In this document: positions 1 to 11,734 of the stretch, piece after piece | Position numbering within the stretch: the stretch's first letter is position 1 | Layout of the letters: each line of letters opens with the position of its first letter | Source of the DNA: Strigops habroptila | Lineage: Eukaryota > Chordata > Aves > Psittaciformes > Psittacidae | Reading direction: 5' to 3' | Length of the DNA stretch: 64,000 nt | Assembly (NCBI RefSeq): GCF_004027225.2 | Contig: NC_044282.2 | Coordinates: 47,026,576-47,090,575 of the forward strand | The notes under the pieces: model-generated | The model's input: only the letters and a program-made list of their open reading frames with translations | Database searches by the model: none | Told to the model about the DNA's origin: nothing | Made by a program: the position numbers and the translations under genes

Positions 1-1121
1 CCAGTTAAGGGTTGCAGATCTCAGAGTACCAGGGGAAAAAGGGTTTACAATATCCAAACACAACAGCCTGGTATTATGTTGGCAAAACACAGTTCCGAAA
101 CAAAGACCAACTCAGAAGCATGACTTTTATTGCACATGCACATAGTGATTAACCTCAAAATCTCTACTCTTTGTCACATGAGTATCAGCAGCATACAGGA
201 TGTTCAAATGTGTATTTGAATGGCAAGTTTTTATTTTAATGCTGAGAGAACCCCTACAGTGCCTGAAATTTTGTAAACACTTTACAATTTCCTAGCCATT
301 TAAAAATAAAGCAAAATAACTAACATCTATGGAGGTATCCTACTTAAATGCAACCAGAAACAGACACTGTATCCATTAAGATACACCTCACTTCTATTAT
401 AGTCTGCTGATATGTGAGAAACTGAAATCCATCTTAAAATAAGAAAAAAAACAGAGAAAGCAACATACTCTCTTGTCCATATAGCCTGCAGAATTTGAGT
501 AACAGCAGTAGTCACTTTGATTAGCAACTAAAACAAATATTCACCATCTTCAAAATGGTCAGCTTCTCAGTGTTCTTGGGAATGGGGGAGCGAACAGAAA
601 GGGCTTCACCATGCTCTGCCTTGAATGAACTACTGTTCAACTCAGACACTCTCTACTCCTCCGTGTCTATTATCCTCCTGCTCTTCCCAATTCAGCAATC
701 ATCAGCATGAAATCAGCCACCTACAAAGTCTTCGAGCACCACAACGGAAGGCCTCTAAACATTTACAATACACAGCAACCTGTGGAAGTAAGGGACACCA
801 GTTTGAGCTGCTACAGCTTTTCATATTAATTCAATTTTATTTTATAATATTTTGTTGACATTTAGAATTATGCTTCTATATTAAAAGATTTTATCTAACT
901 TCTTACATTCAGTCCCATTACAGATAATCATTTGTTAACATACTCTAAGGCTAGACCTTCTACAGATCTGTAGCCACCACTGGGCTTCTAATAAATTCCT
1001 GTAGATTCACGGTGGCCTCAACTTCTTTCTAGTTTTTTCCCACCATGAAGAATAAAAACCCATTCACTATAGTCTGGACTGTCAGTCCACTTTGAGTGAT
1101 ATGCTTAGTCTTCACTGAATT

Positions 1122-1122
1122 T

Positions 1123-1155
<33 letters not shown>

Positions 1156-1160
1156 ATATG
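1122..1160. repeat. (TA)n(TG)n microsatellite
   Basis: Alternating TA dinucleotides run into about ten TG dinucleotides and end in TATATG. A compound purine-pyrimidine repeat of this kind can be length-polymorphic and may adopt Z-DNA. It lies in MBOAT2 intron 1. Confidence 0.95.
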
Positions 1161-4100
1161 ATTCTCAGGAGGCAATAGAAATTAAGTAGAATTTGAGTAT
1201 TTGAGATTTGAGAATCTGCCGGAAGGCAGATCAGAAAGATTAAATGATCTATACAGATAGCATTACCAGTATAGACTATACTGCTGTAGCCAAACAACCA
1301 GTGTGCTCACAAGCTGGGTTTCAGAATAAGAGTATCACCTTCTTTTTAGGCCACCTTAACTAGAAATAAAAGGAAACACCAAAATCCCAACTGCAGCAAA
1401 TTATACCATTACTGCCAAACCGAAATAGCTCTTCATCTTTGGATATATTATTCCAGAATAAAAGGTAGAGGTATGGATGTTTTCTCCTGAAAAAGGTGGC
1501 TTAGCTGCCAAAAGCATCACTTAAAATGTGCAGGCATAACTAGCATTTATCTAAATTTGCAGACAAATTGAAACTGCCAAACAGCTCTGTTCACTTGAGC
1601 AAGTGCTACAAGACTAGTAATGATAACTACTGCTGAATTTAAAGTATTTTCCGAAGGAACATTAAATACCTATAGTGAAGTACCACATCAACATTCATTG
1701 TAAAATAAATACTGTAAAGGTGCACACATTAAGCAAACAGGTTTTCACCTGGGTATGTGTCAGTTTTCTCACCTTGCAGGAGAAGGTAAACCCCCGCAGT
1801 CTAGACTCCCTTATTCAAAGGCTTGGAAAACAAGTTAAAAAAACCTGAGCAACTGTTACTCAGGAAAAGCACACGTTAGTCAAAACAATGAATGTGAAGA
1901 CAACAGGCTGAAAAGGATGTATGACAAGTGCTTCATCAGGTCAACACAGGAACAGGTAACCAGGAGTTAAAGTCAACAAATATTAAGGCTAATGAATGAT
2001 AAAGATGATTCATTAATTTCAGTGTTATCAGTTTTCAGAATTCTTAGTTTAAGTCAGCACATACCCAAGAAAAAGCCTACAGAAGAAAAGATCTACATAG
2101 CTGTGGTAGAGTAGACTTACAGCAGTAACACTTCAAAACCAAACAGAAACCAACACTGTGGTAACCATGTACTCAGGAACTGACTCGTTATGCCTTACTG
2201 TTCATTCTTTATTAGCCTGTTCTTTGGGCACTCCAGCATTTCTTTTCAACATCCCAAGACTGCAGTATTTCTGTAGCAATTCCTAAACCATATTTCGAAT
2301 TCAGAAAGGGTTTGTACTATAGCGAACATAGGTCAGTAATTGTTCACACGTATGCCACCTAAATGAATTGCCTAAAGATGGGAAAAACAATTTGACGAAA
2401 CAAAGGAGGTGACTATACTCTGTTTGGGTAAAGACTTTATTTTAGCTGTTTACTGTAGCAACCCTGAGCTGTAATTATATTTGAGTTTTTCCACTGCTTC
2501 ACAAAAGTCTGGAGAAAACATACTCAGTATGAAAGTGCGTGAGAATATATCAGACTGAAAATTCACTGCTGTCTCCCTAAAAATTAAAGAATAGAATAGC
2601 TCTACACTTTACATCCACACGATATTAATGACCATGAATTAGAGGTATTTCTTTCTTGTACTAAATCTTTCTACTACTCAATAAGCGGCTCATCTTTTCC
2701 AACTCTGTAACCAGTGTCTATTTTCTTTACCAACTCTGTTCATTATAATTTTCACTCCTTCAAGATAGCCACTTTCTCTTGCCAATTTTTTCTCTTATCT
2801 CAACAGTTTCACCCTTCTCTACACATTTTTAATTGCAGAGTAATTTCAACAAACAGTACTTGAAGAGTTAAGTCAACACATAAACATTAATACTAAAATC
2901 TGGGAAAGGTGTCACTGCAGAGAGACTAGGACCCTTCTAATGATATATTCTTGCCCTTCCACTAGCTCAAAGGGAAGTTCAGAAACCAATAAAAACTTCA
3001 CTGGTAAATCCAAACAATTCAAAACTTGTATCATTGAGAACAGCACATACAGAACGGAGAACAGGACTCTCTTTCCAGCTTCTTTTCACCCACTGGGGTC
3101 TCCATCTATTGCCATGGGAAATCATGCTTTGCTATCCACCCTTCATTTTTCTGATAGCTGCTAGCAGCAAATGAGGAAAATACAGGGCAAAGTAGGGGCA
3201 CAAGTTTTTTATCCTACCACTCCCTTATCTTCAGAGTTTGGATTTTACACACCCATGAAGGCTACTTTTACTCACTTCATTACTCCTAAGTTTCCTGGGT
3301 CACATCAGAAAAATCAATAATATGCAGCTCCATATTTCACAGCTACAAACAAGGATATAAGAATCAATGGTGAAAGAGAATAAAAATTCTTTCTTATAGT
3401 TTCATAATGCTTAAGATAAATATTAGGCCATCTAAATTCTGGACAGCTATACAGGACAAGCTTTTTGATTTCCACTCCATGTTTAGACAAAATGGTTTTT
3501 ATCAGACTAAAACATTCAAGTCCTCAGGAGGCTACATCAGGTTGCCTTGGCAGAAAACATGGGAGGCTGAGGCATCGCTAATGCCCAAAACTTTGAAATA
3601 AAAGATATAACAAGGAGACACATCCAATATTCCCTGCAGGCAAATCCTGTCCACTGTCCTTTAAGGCAACAAGGTGAACCACGAAGGCTCAAGATACATC
3701 AATGGTAAGTGCTTGTGCATGGAATCAGTGTGTTAGGGCACATTGAAAGCAACCCAGGTAACCCTCTGCACAAGGAAGCATATACAGAAAATTATGCAGA
3801 GACGTAGATGCAGCAGACACACCTGTGATCACTAAATAAATGAAGTTCACATGGTTTATACAGTTCATGTGTAGAAGGACTTGGATTTTTATGCCTATTC
3901 TGATTAAGGAAGGTTGATGACACTCATGTAGAAAATTATATTTATTCTACACAAATGAGCAAATTCATTCACATAAAAGCTAAAATTAGACTGAGGGAAG
4001 AGAAAAGTGCAGAAATAGCACAGTTTGGTTTTTTTTTTAATTGTTTTTGTTGAAAAACTACTGCTTATCTTTACATCCTGGATTTTAATTGAAGTGCATA

Positions 4101-5003
4101 ATCATAAGCATGATGTTCTGCTCAGTCCACACATTTTCACACAGCTATACTACTAGGAGTTGGAGCCATACTCTTTCTTTTCTTATCTGGAAGATAAACC
4201 TTTAAGTTAGCTTAGTTGATCCAGTTGTTCAGACCATATATCAGGATCTCGAGATCAATCTCTTCAACAACCCATGCAAAAAGTTGATGCTCACAAGTCG
4301 TTGTAGTCAGTCTCCTATCTCCCCAGCTCAGCTGTTCCTCCTACAGTTATCTATTTCTATGGCAAACAAAGGGCAGTAATAACCCTCATAATTTTTGCCC
4401 ATCTTCAGCTTTATAAATTTTGCTCCCTCTGGTGGAAGCAATGAACACAAAGATTATTCTCTGAACTCACCCCACAGAGATGTAAAGCCAAGAAGAAAGT
4501 TTTGCTCTCCTAGAAACAAACATTCTCACCTCACAGCAAATTTAAATATATCCAATTTAATGACAGGTAAGCTGACATGTCATCATGGGAAATCATTTGT
4601 CAACAGACAATCAGCAAGACAGTGCCAGCACTAGAAATAGACCAAGGTCATTTGTGAGGCTTTACCTCAGAGAAAGAGGAAAGCAGCAGACACACAAATA
4701 TGACATGAGTACAGACAGGAAGAAACAGAAGGCTAGGCAAGAGATCTAACTATAATAAAATAATTCAAATTACAACCTCAATGAATGCATCGCATGATTC
4801 TCTAGCAGACACATTTTTATTATGATAACCCTTCCCATACTTCCCTTTAGCTGACAGGGATGGGAAAGACATACCTACTTTTATTTCCTCCATCTCCTAA
4901 AAAGACAGAAGGAATATTAAGGAACATTAGCATTCATCCACTCATTCATTGACTTTAAGGACCCAAGGTGACACAGTTGTTGAAACCATGCTTCCTTTGC
5001 CAA

Positions 5004-5574
5004 GTAGCTGTTGCAGCAACAGTAGCAACTCAGCTCTACACAACCGCTCGCTCGCTCTGCCCTGGTGCGGTGGGGAAAAGAATTGGAGAAGTGGGAAAAC
5101 TCATGTGCTGAGATAAAGGCAGTTTAATAGGTAAAGCAAAGCAAAATATCGAATTCATCCACTACTTCCCATCGGAGGCAGTTGTTCAGCCATCTCCAGG
5201 AAAGCAGAGCTTCATCACATGTAAAGGTAACTTGGGACTACAAACCACCATCACTCTGAACATCTTCCCTTCCTTCTCCTTCCCTCAGCTCTATATGATG
5301 AGCATGACATCATGTGGTATGGAATATCCCTTAGGTTAATTGGGGTCAGCTGTCCTGGCTGTGTCCCCTCTCAACTCCTTGAGCACCCATAGGCTTCTCA
5401 CTGGTGGGGTGGGGTGAGGAGCAGAAAAGGCCTTGACTCTGTGTAAGCACTGCTCAGTAGTAACGAAAACATCCCTGTGTTATCAACACCATTTCTATCA
5501 CAAATCCAAAACAGCCCCATACTGGCTACTATGAAGAAAATTAACTCTACTCCAGCTCAAACCAGCACAGTAGC
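5004..5574 (-). mobile_element. Solo LTR, ERVL-like avian family, with 5-bp TSD
   Basis: The LTR spans 5009-5569. Read on the minus strand it begins TGTGCTGGTTTGAGCTGG and ends CA, the TG...CA termini of a retroviral LTR. The 5 bases outside each end are identical (GTAGC at 5004-5008 and at 5570-5574), the expected target-site duplication. Inside are a TATA-like stretch near 5290-5297 (minus strand) and boxes shared with the second LTR at 59055-59658: AGAGTTAATTTTCTTC, TTGATAACACA or CTGATAACACA, CAGCTGACCC and GGNATATTCCAT-type. The layout matches LTRs common in songbirds and other Neoaves; I do not assert a Repbase name. No internal gag, pol or env sequence adjoins it, so this is a solo LTR left by LTR-LTR recombination. 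It sits in MBOAT2 intron 1 in the same orientation as the gene. Confidence 0.9.
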
Positions 5575-5597
5575 AATCTTAGGTTCTCCAGGAAGTG

Positions 5598-5629
5598 AAA
5601 AGATATAGTTCTTATGAACTATATCTTTT
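5598..5629. repeat. Perfect 14-bp hairpin, 4-nt loop
   Basis: The left arm AAAAGATATAGTTC (5598-5611) is the exact reverse complement of the right arm GAACTATATCTTTT (5616-5629), separated by TTAT. It lies 24 bases outside the target-site duplication of the intronic LTR. No transposon family was recognised. Confidence 0.9.
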
Positions 5630-8600
5630 ATGAAAAGCCTCTTATGAGATTTTTCACCCCTGTGGAGTGATTTTTTTCCCCTGTAACAAAACACAAAAGA
5701 AAGATGTGAAAGTTTGTCGTAGGTTCTTGTTCACACCAAGCCTCTTGCCTTGCGCCAAACAACTGAAAATAACAACAGAAAAATTGGAACAAGAAGCCTA
5801 CCCAAGAAGCTTTTCCAAGTAGCCATTTTAGTTAACTTGGTGCCAGAAAAAATAAGAGCCAGAGAAAGGGTTAACATGGTGACAAATTATCACATACCAC
5901 CTTGTTGTGGGCTACACACAGCAGCAGAAAACAAGTTCTTCTCCATTCCTCTAGTGAACTAGTACTCTAATACCAAAAAGAAAACTTTAAGAACAGCAAT
6001 CTGCTAAAGCAACAAGGCTTTTCTCTTGTAACACAGTCGGGCCCATAGAGGAGGCTGTTCTTACAGGTGTGTCAAATGGCTGTGATGGAGCTGTCATCCT
6101 TCATCTTTCACACTGACCTCCAGCTAGCTCACCACCACCACTCTCAAACAAAACTGTGCCTCTAGTTCTACCAAGCATTAAGTCAAAAAGTAATAAATTT
6201 CTCACACTCCATCCGCACACATATATGGATTTAATTAGCTCAATCGTAAAGAGAACAGCTTCACCTGTAACTGAAATTTCTACTTCCATTCACTGCCAAA
6301 TAGGCAAGGTTCTGCCATTCACTTGTTTGAACACCCAGACAGTTGAGTAACACCGACAAATGCTATCTGGATTCATCCTCCCAGAGCTACGTGCCTTTGC
6401 CTTCACTAAAACTTTGTAGGAGGATAATTAGACCATAATGGCTTAAACATAAATCACAATCTCAACATTTTGCATATAAAAATTAGTATCTACTTGTGGT
6501 CAAAACTGAAACATGGGAGTGGAGAAACAAATCCCATTCACCTCATCTATTCTGAGTGTTGGTGTTATTCTGGAGTGCCTATTTTAGGTACCTGCCGTAC
6601 TGGTCTGACTGTAGTCACCATACAGATTAGGATCAAGTAGCAGAAACAAACCATTAATCAGAAAACCTTTATTCTTTTATTTTGTTTTTTTTTTTAAAAG
6701 CACTGCTACATTTTCATAGAGTATGCATGTAGTATCACCAAATGCCATGCATAATCTTTGAGCACACACCAAAGAGTATCAGCATTTTCCTTCTCTGCCC
6801 TCATTCCCTCCTTCACTGCCTTTGATTTGATTCCACTGAACACATTTCACATTCTTTCTGTATTACAAACTTACTATCAAGATAGACTCCCGAGCTGAGA
6901 GGTTACAAAAAGTGCACTTTGCCTTCTTTCTTTTAGTCAGTTATAGATGCATTCTCCTCGATGCAGCATAATTTTGTAACTCCAGTTTACACTCCAGTCA
7001 TAATCAGTGCTCTTCATACACAACTGGACCCACATTATGTACAGTCCACTAGTGTCTAAAAACAAAAAGTACATATGATTTTTAACTGCTTATAACAAAT
7101 CTTTTAAACCATGTGTTTAGCCACCCTCCATTGCGATTATCCCCAAAAGCTTCAACAGAGCTCAACTAGTGTTTCAGAAAAACATCTTGGCTTTACAGGA
7201 GCATCTGTTGTGAAACATCCAATACAGGGAAGTTTTCTAGTCGTTGATAAAAATTAACTTTGTTATCATCAAAACGCCACATCCACAACATTTAAAATAG
7301 ATTTGGTAGAAGCTGCACTACGTCATGAAGCAATTAGATTTATGACTACTATAATGAACACATAAGACGCCAGCATCACGCCATTAAAAGATGGTAATCT
7401 CTTGGTTTACAGGACCCTGTAAGAAGCTACACACTCTATGAAAAGAAGTGCCCGTCACACACCAAGAGCAGCTCACAGCCCGCACGTCTGAGGCACCAGG
7501 CATGTGGTGCCACTGATCCCAGGTGCAGGTATCGCTGCACGTTGTGCACAGTATCTGTTCCATCACAGTGAGCTCAGTTTCAACTTGCTCCACTTTTGTC
7601 AGTTTTCTAGATCCTTTTTCATGGATATCTTTAACCTAAGGTTCCATTCAAACAAATGGCTGAGGAAGACGGAAGGGGAGAAAGAATAGTTCAGTCACTT
7701 CCAAAATTCATTCATTAGAATGCTCCTTCCTCTGTATTTAGTTTCCAGTTATTTTTCTCGCTTATTAAGTGTATTTTGTCAACCCAAACCACCAATTTTT
7801 CTCTCTACATAAGCACAGGCTGTTTCCCTTGATGTGTTTCATTCATTCGTACATTAATGGAGATGTGAATTTTAGTAATGATTCCTCGTATGGAATTTCG
7901 TGGTGCTAAAAGATTTATAGGAGTTACTTAAGGTTACTGTACTTATGCACTCACAAACACATGAATATTCTGTAGATTATGGAGGTTTAGACCACTTCCC
8001 ACACAAAAAAACATTCCTGCACAACTTCAGTCATTAAACTCTGCAAACCTCAGTTTCCCAATCCCACTTTGTGATGTTCTGATGTTCAGTGCAGACGACA
8101 GGATTAACAACCTTCAGGAATTTCTATGCCACTCGGACAAAAGACACCACAGAAGCGCTCTGCCTACAAAGTACGTACAAAATTCCCCGCAGCATTGTGT
8201 GCAGCACACGTTAGCGTCTAAGGCAGCACGTAAACACCGCCGGCACGCGCACCTAGACACAGTACGCCGCTTCGCGCTGGCCATGACTGCCCACCCTTCG
8301 CCCTGCCGAGCCGACACCGGACCCGCGCCCAGCTGCGGAGCCACATCTGGCCCCAGTGGGATGCGAACCAGCCGGCGCGGCGCCGCGCAGCCCCGCGGCC
8401 TGACCCCGGGGGCGCGCTCCGCCAGGGGTTGCCGGCCGCGCTGCCGGACCGGCGGGCGCAAGGCGGGCGTGCGGCGCGAGCGCACCTGCACGCGGAGCGC
8501 GGCTCCCCGCCCCGGCGCCCCCCCGCGGGCCGCGGCTGCCCCGATCCCCTCACCCCGCGGGGCGAGGGGAACCACCGCCCTCCCCACGGACCCCTGGAGG

Positions 8601-8751
8601 CGGGGAGGATGGAGAGGCCCCGGGGGGGATGGGGCGGGACGGGACAGCGCGGAGATGGGGGGGGGCGCTCGCACGGCACGGCGGGCAGCGCCGCCCCTCC
8701 CCGGCGAGCCCCCGGGAGACAGCAGCGGGGCAGGCGCCTCCCCATCCTCAC

Positions 8752-8823
8752 CTGGTCCACGGGCAGCCGCACGGCGTTGCTGAGGGGCTGCAGCAGCGTG
8801 GAGCCCGTGGTGCTGGTGGCCAT
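8752..8823 (-). CDS. MBOAT2: MBOAT2 first coding exon (partial gene)
   Basis: MBOAT2 (LPCAT4/LPEAT-type) is an endoplasmic-reticulum multi-pass O-acyltransferase. It transfers fatty acyl groups from acyl-CoA to lysophospholipids, mainly lyso-PE and lyso-PA, in the Lands cycle. The exon reads MATSTTGSTLLQPLSN then AVRLPVDQ, 24 codons, and stops at a consensus donor CAG|GTGAGG in phase 0. The N-terminus closely matches vertebrate MBOAT2 (TTGSTLLQPLSNAV followed by LPxDQ). MBOAT1 differs, with TYLHPLSE in place of TLLQPLSN, so MBOAT2 is preferred. The start has a strong context, GCCATGG with G at -3 and +4, and no ATG lies upstream in about 200 bases. The transmembrane domains and catalytic Asn/His lie in later exons outside the window. 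Identification rests on a short peptide and recall of the family sequence. Confidence 0.9.
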
Positions 8824-9050
8824 GGCGAGAGCGCCTCCTCCCGCCCGGGGAGAACGGGCGATGAGGCCGGGGAATCGCTCCCCGCCGGGGCTCCCGCGGC
8901 GGCAGCAACAACGGCGGCGGCGGCGCGAACAGCCCCAGCCCCGCACGGCGCCGTGACAACAAGGGGCCGGCGCGGCCCCGCCGCTGACTGGCAGCGCTGG
9001 CGGCCAACCCGCGCGCGGCGCCGCCGCCAAGTGACAGGCGGGTTCGCCCA
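8824..9050 (-). promoter_or_regulatory. MBOAT2: MBOAT2 5' UTR and core promoter (approximate)
   Basis: This is the stretch just upstream of the MBOAT2 ATG on the gene strand. It is almost entirely G and C, has no upstream ATG on the gene strand, and ends near an inverted CCAAT box (9048-9052). The transcription start cannot be placed from sequence; CCAAT boxes usually lie 60-100 bases upstream of a start, which would put it near 8950-8990. This placement is inference. Confidence 0.5.
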
Positions 9051-9580
9051 ATGCCCGCCTCTCGGTGGGGGGGGGGCGGGACCAGGCGGATCCCCGCCGC
9101 GGACACGGCTCGGCGCGGGGGGCCAGAGGGGGAAGATGGTGCCCGGGCGGGCGGGGGTCGGTGGGGTAAATCACGGGGCGAGGGACGGCCCCGCGGCGGC
9201 CGCACCGCGCTGAGGGCGGGCAGAAGCTACGCGGAGCGCGCAGGTACCGCGCAGGGCCCAGAGCGGCCTCGCCCTGCGGTAGGCGGGGCTGCGCGGGGCA
9301 GGGGCCCGGCCGCGCCTGTCCCCGGCCGCGCCCGTCCGCGGCGTGCGGAGCGCTGAGCGCTGAGCGCTGAGCTCCGCCGAGGTGTGAGTGACCGCGTCGA
9401 GGGCGCGGCAGGGGAAAGGGGAACCTAAGGGGAAACGGCACCTTCCAGGGTAGCTTGACAGGGGAGCCCCCCAAGGAAGCGGGATACTGGCCGCACCAGT
9501 GGGGTCGGTGCCAGGCGGCAGGCGGGAAGCCGGGGTGTTACCTGTGGAGGTACCTGTCGCTGAGGGCAGCACAAAACCAT

Positions 9581-9899
9581 GTGGGCACAGGTGCATGTTG
9601 AGGTAACAAGAGATCAGTCCCCCACTCTGCTTCTAAGCATTTCCCCTTCACCAGGAAGGGTACAGAGGCAGCTCAGCACTCAGTAGCTGCAGGCACAGTG
9701 GTGGATAAGTGATGGATACGCACAAGGTGTGAGGGTGGCATGGCACCCTGAAGAAGCCACAAAAAATGGGTGAAACCCCTTTTTCCTACAGCCACCCATT
9801 GACTTACGGAAGTGTGTCTATCGTGTAATAAGCCACAAGTTTTTAGCTTATTAACAGCCTGATTCTTAAATACAGAAGCCTGAAATAGTACAAACCATA
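9581..9899. other. Intergenic, no feature seen
   Basis: This is the transition from CpG island to ordinary AT-rich DNA. No exon, repeat or RNA gene was recognised before the CR1 fragment that follows. Confidence 0.6.
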
Positions 9900-10060
9900 C
9901 CCAAAGAAGTGGTAAATGTTCCATTCCTGGCAGTGTTCAAGCCCAAGTTAGACAGAGTCTTGTGCAACATGGTCTAGTGTGAGGTGTCCCTGCCCCCGGC
10001 AGGGGGGTTGGAACTACGTGATCTTAAGGTTCTTTCCAACCCAAACCATTCTATGATTCT
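9900..10060 (+). mobile_element. CR1 LINE 3' fragment
   Basis: This is a 5'-truncated CR1 non-LTR retrotransposon. It contains the 3' boxes CCTGGCAGTGTTCAAG, GGTGTCCCTGCCC, GTTGGAACTA and the terminal CCATTCTATGATTCT that defines the CR1 3' end. Only the 3' untranslated end is present, so it is not functional. Confidence 0.93.
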
Positions 10061-11567
10061 AGGCATGAGTACTTTGTCAGCAGGTTCAGCCTAGCAGTGC
10101 AGGTCCCTTTAAAGAAAGCTAGAAGTGATGTGGTGATGCCAATAGTAAGGCAGCACAACTCTTCTGCCAGTCCAGTCAACTCTATACAATGTGAAACAAA
10201 GCAAAACTTGGAGTGAAGGGTTTGGGTTGGGTAGTGCAGCAAATTCCACCAGATGAACTTGTGCAGTAGGCCACTCACTAAATCATTCTGGATTAGTGTC
10301 CTGCCTGCCTCTTTTACTTTAGAGCTTTCTACAGATTTTTTTTTTTAGGAAGCAACTGTAGCCTTAAGTGTTCTAAGTCATGTGGCATAGGAATATGCTG
10401 CTCTTATCTATAAAACCGCTCAAGAATCCTGGGTCTCGAGAGAAACCTGTAAGTTATTCCTTGCATTTTATAAAACGTTTTTTATCATTCTTGCATATTA
10501 TACCTCCAAACCATGCTGTGAAAATGCAAAAATTTCACTGTTTTTAAGTATGTGAGAGATGAAATGCCATGTCCGATATCATGCAAACAGTCTGAATCGT
10601 GTCTGGAGTAGTGGTTAGGTATAGTGATTTACACAGCCATTTATGTTCACCATTAATGCTAATTGGCAGTAGCAGGAAAATGGAGGTAAGTGTAATTACC
10701 AGAAATATCCGTTGTTTCTCTTACTGAATTGCAGACCACACTCTGTACGTATGTTTTACCTTGTGGTAAGGTCTTTTATCTGCATTTAAAGAGACTGGTT
10801 AATAGGTAGAAATAAGTGAGTTTAATTAGATTTCTTCACTGCGTGACAGGCAATTACAATTGTGGTAGCATCTGCAGTTTCAGAAGCAATAGCATGATGC
10901 TTTTGTAGTAATGCAAAGAGAGCTGCTTTCAGGAAGGGGGGAGGGAAAAACAAAAATCAACCCTTCCCCAATTAATTCTGAAACAGTCCCTTAAATCTAA
11001 ACCTGAAAATTATATATACATGTGAGTAACTTCATAGGAGTGCAGTGCCACTAGGCTCAGTACAGTCTGCTTTACGCTATATGTATGTATATAAAGACTA
11101 AGCTCATTTTATGTGATTTTCTTTTAGTAAGGGGATGTATAACTATGCACAAATCTTTGGAAATCTTAACCTAAACATTCTTGAATGAAGCCACAAATGA
11201 GCTGCTTTAGAAAAGGCTGATAGCTAATTCTGAATCATAGTCTAGTCACAAGAAATGATTCTGGTGCATCTATATAAATCCATGGGGTGGTATTACTGAG
11301 ACTTTCACAAAATAATCACAGCAAATAATCGACCTACTGAATGAACTCCTTACTGTCAATTAACAAAATGCCCAAAACCAAGCTCATGATATCACAGCAT
11401 CAATGTCATTTGGTTTTATCACACAACCCTTCATTTTCTGGTCATTTTTATTATTTTTTCAATGTGTGGTTCTTGCAATGCTCAGAAAACACAAAAATAT
11501 GCTTCCCTGTATGACTCCTGAGATCATGGGAGTTCATACTTAAAAGATACATTTATCTATACTGTAA
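10061..11567. other. Intergenic, no feature seen
   Basis: AT-rich DNA without recognisable exons, RNA genes or transposon ends. Only short chance ORFs of under 80 codons occur. Confidence 0.6.
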
Positions 11568-11734
11568 ATCACAGTATCATAGACTCACAAAAGGGTTTGG
11601 GTTGGAAGAGACCTTAAAGCTCATCTGGTTCCAACCCGCTGCCATGGGCAGAGACACCTTCCACTAGACCAGGTTGCTCCAAGCCCCGTCCAGCCTGGCT
11701 TGAACACTGCCAGGGATGGGGCAGCCACAACTTC
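11568..11734 (-). mobile_element. CR1 LINE 3' fragment
   Basis: This is a reverse-oriented CR1 3' end. On the plus strand it reads ATCATAGACTCACA, GGGTTGGAAGAGACCTT, GCCATGGGCAGAGACACC, then GAACACTGCCAGGGATGGGG. It is 5'-truncated at the CCCATCCCTGGCAGTGTTC box and is non-coding. Confidence 0.93.

Larger units (their letters stand above)
1..8751 (-). other. MBOAT2: MBOAT2 intron 1, proximal part (open at window edge)
   Basis: On the minus strand this lies directly after the splice donor of MBOAT2 coding exon 1 (CAG|GTGAGG, exon ending at 8752). The next exon of the family should begin with a hydrophobic segment continuing ...DQ-VNFVVCQL. No minus-strand reading frame here contains it, so the first intron is longer than 8.7 kb, which fits the large first intron of the human gene. 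The phase-0 junction matches the family's protein sequence. Contents: a TATA/TGTG microsatellite at 1122-1160, an ERVL-like solo LTR at 5009-5569 and a perfect hairpin at 5598-5629. The remainder (1-1121, 1161-5003, 5630-8199) is AT-rich single-copy-looking DNA in which I see no gene. Confidence 0.8.
8200..9580. promoter_or_regulatory. MBOAT2: CpG island of the MBOAT2 promoter
   Basis: Base composition jumps from AT-rich on both sides to very GC-rich with dense CpG. The island covers the 5' UTR, coding exon 1 and the start of intron 1. Elements seen include a CCAAT on the plus strand at 9048-9052 (ATTGG on the gene strand), a G10 run leading into GGGGCGGG at 9067-9080 (GC box, Sp/KLF type), a short CGG run at 8912-8925, and three copies of GAGCGCT at about 9348-9370. 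There is no clear TATA box, which is usual for a CpG-island promoter with dispersed start sites. Long ORFs in every frame here come from the scarcity of AT-rich stop codons, not from coding. Confidence 0.9.

Noticed and set aside
8114..9596. Long overlapping ORFs on both strands (up to 418 codons) in the CpG island
   Set aside because: Stop codons are rare in very GC-rich DNA. The translations are low-complexity R/A/P/G-rich, and only the short MBOAT2 segment matches a known protein. The 418-codon frame runs through the MBOAT2 exon into intron sequence.
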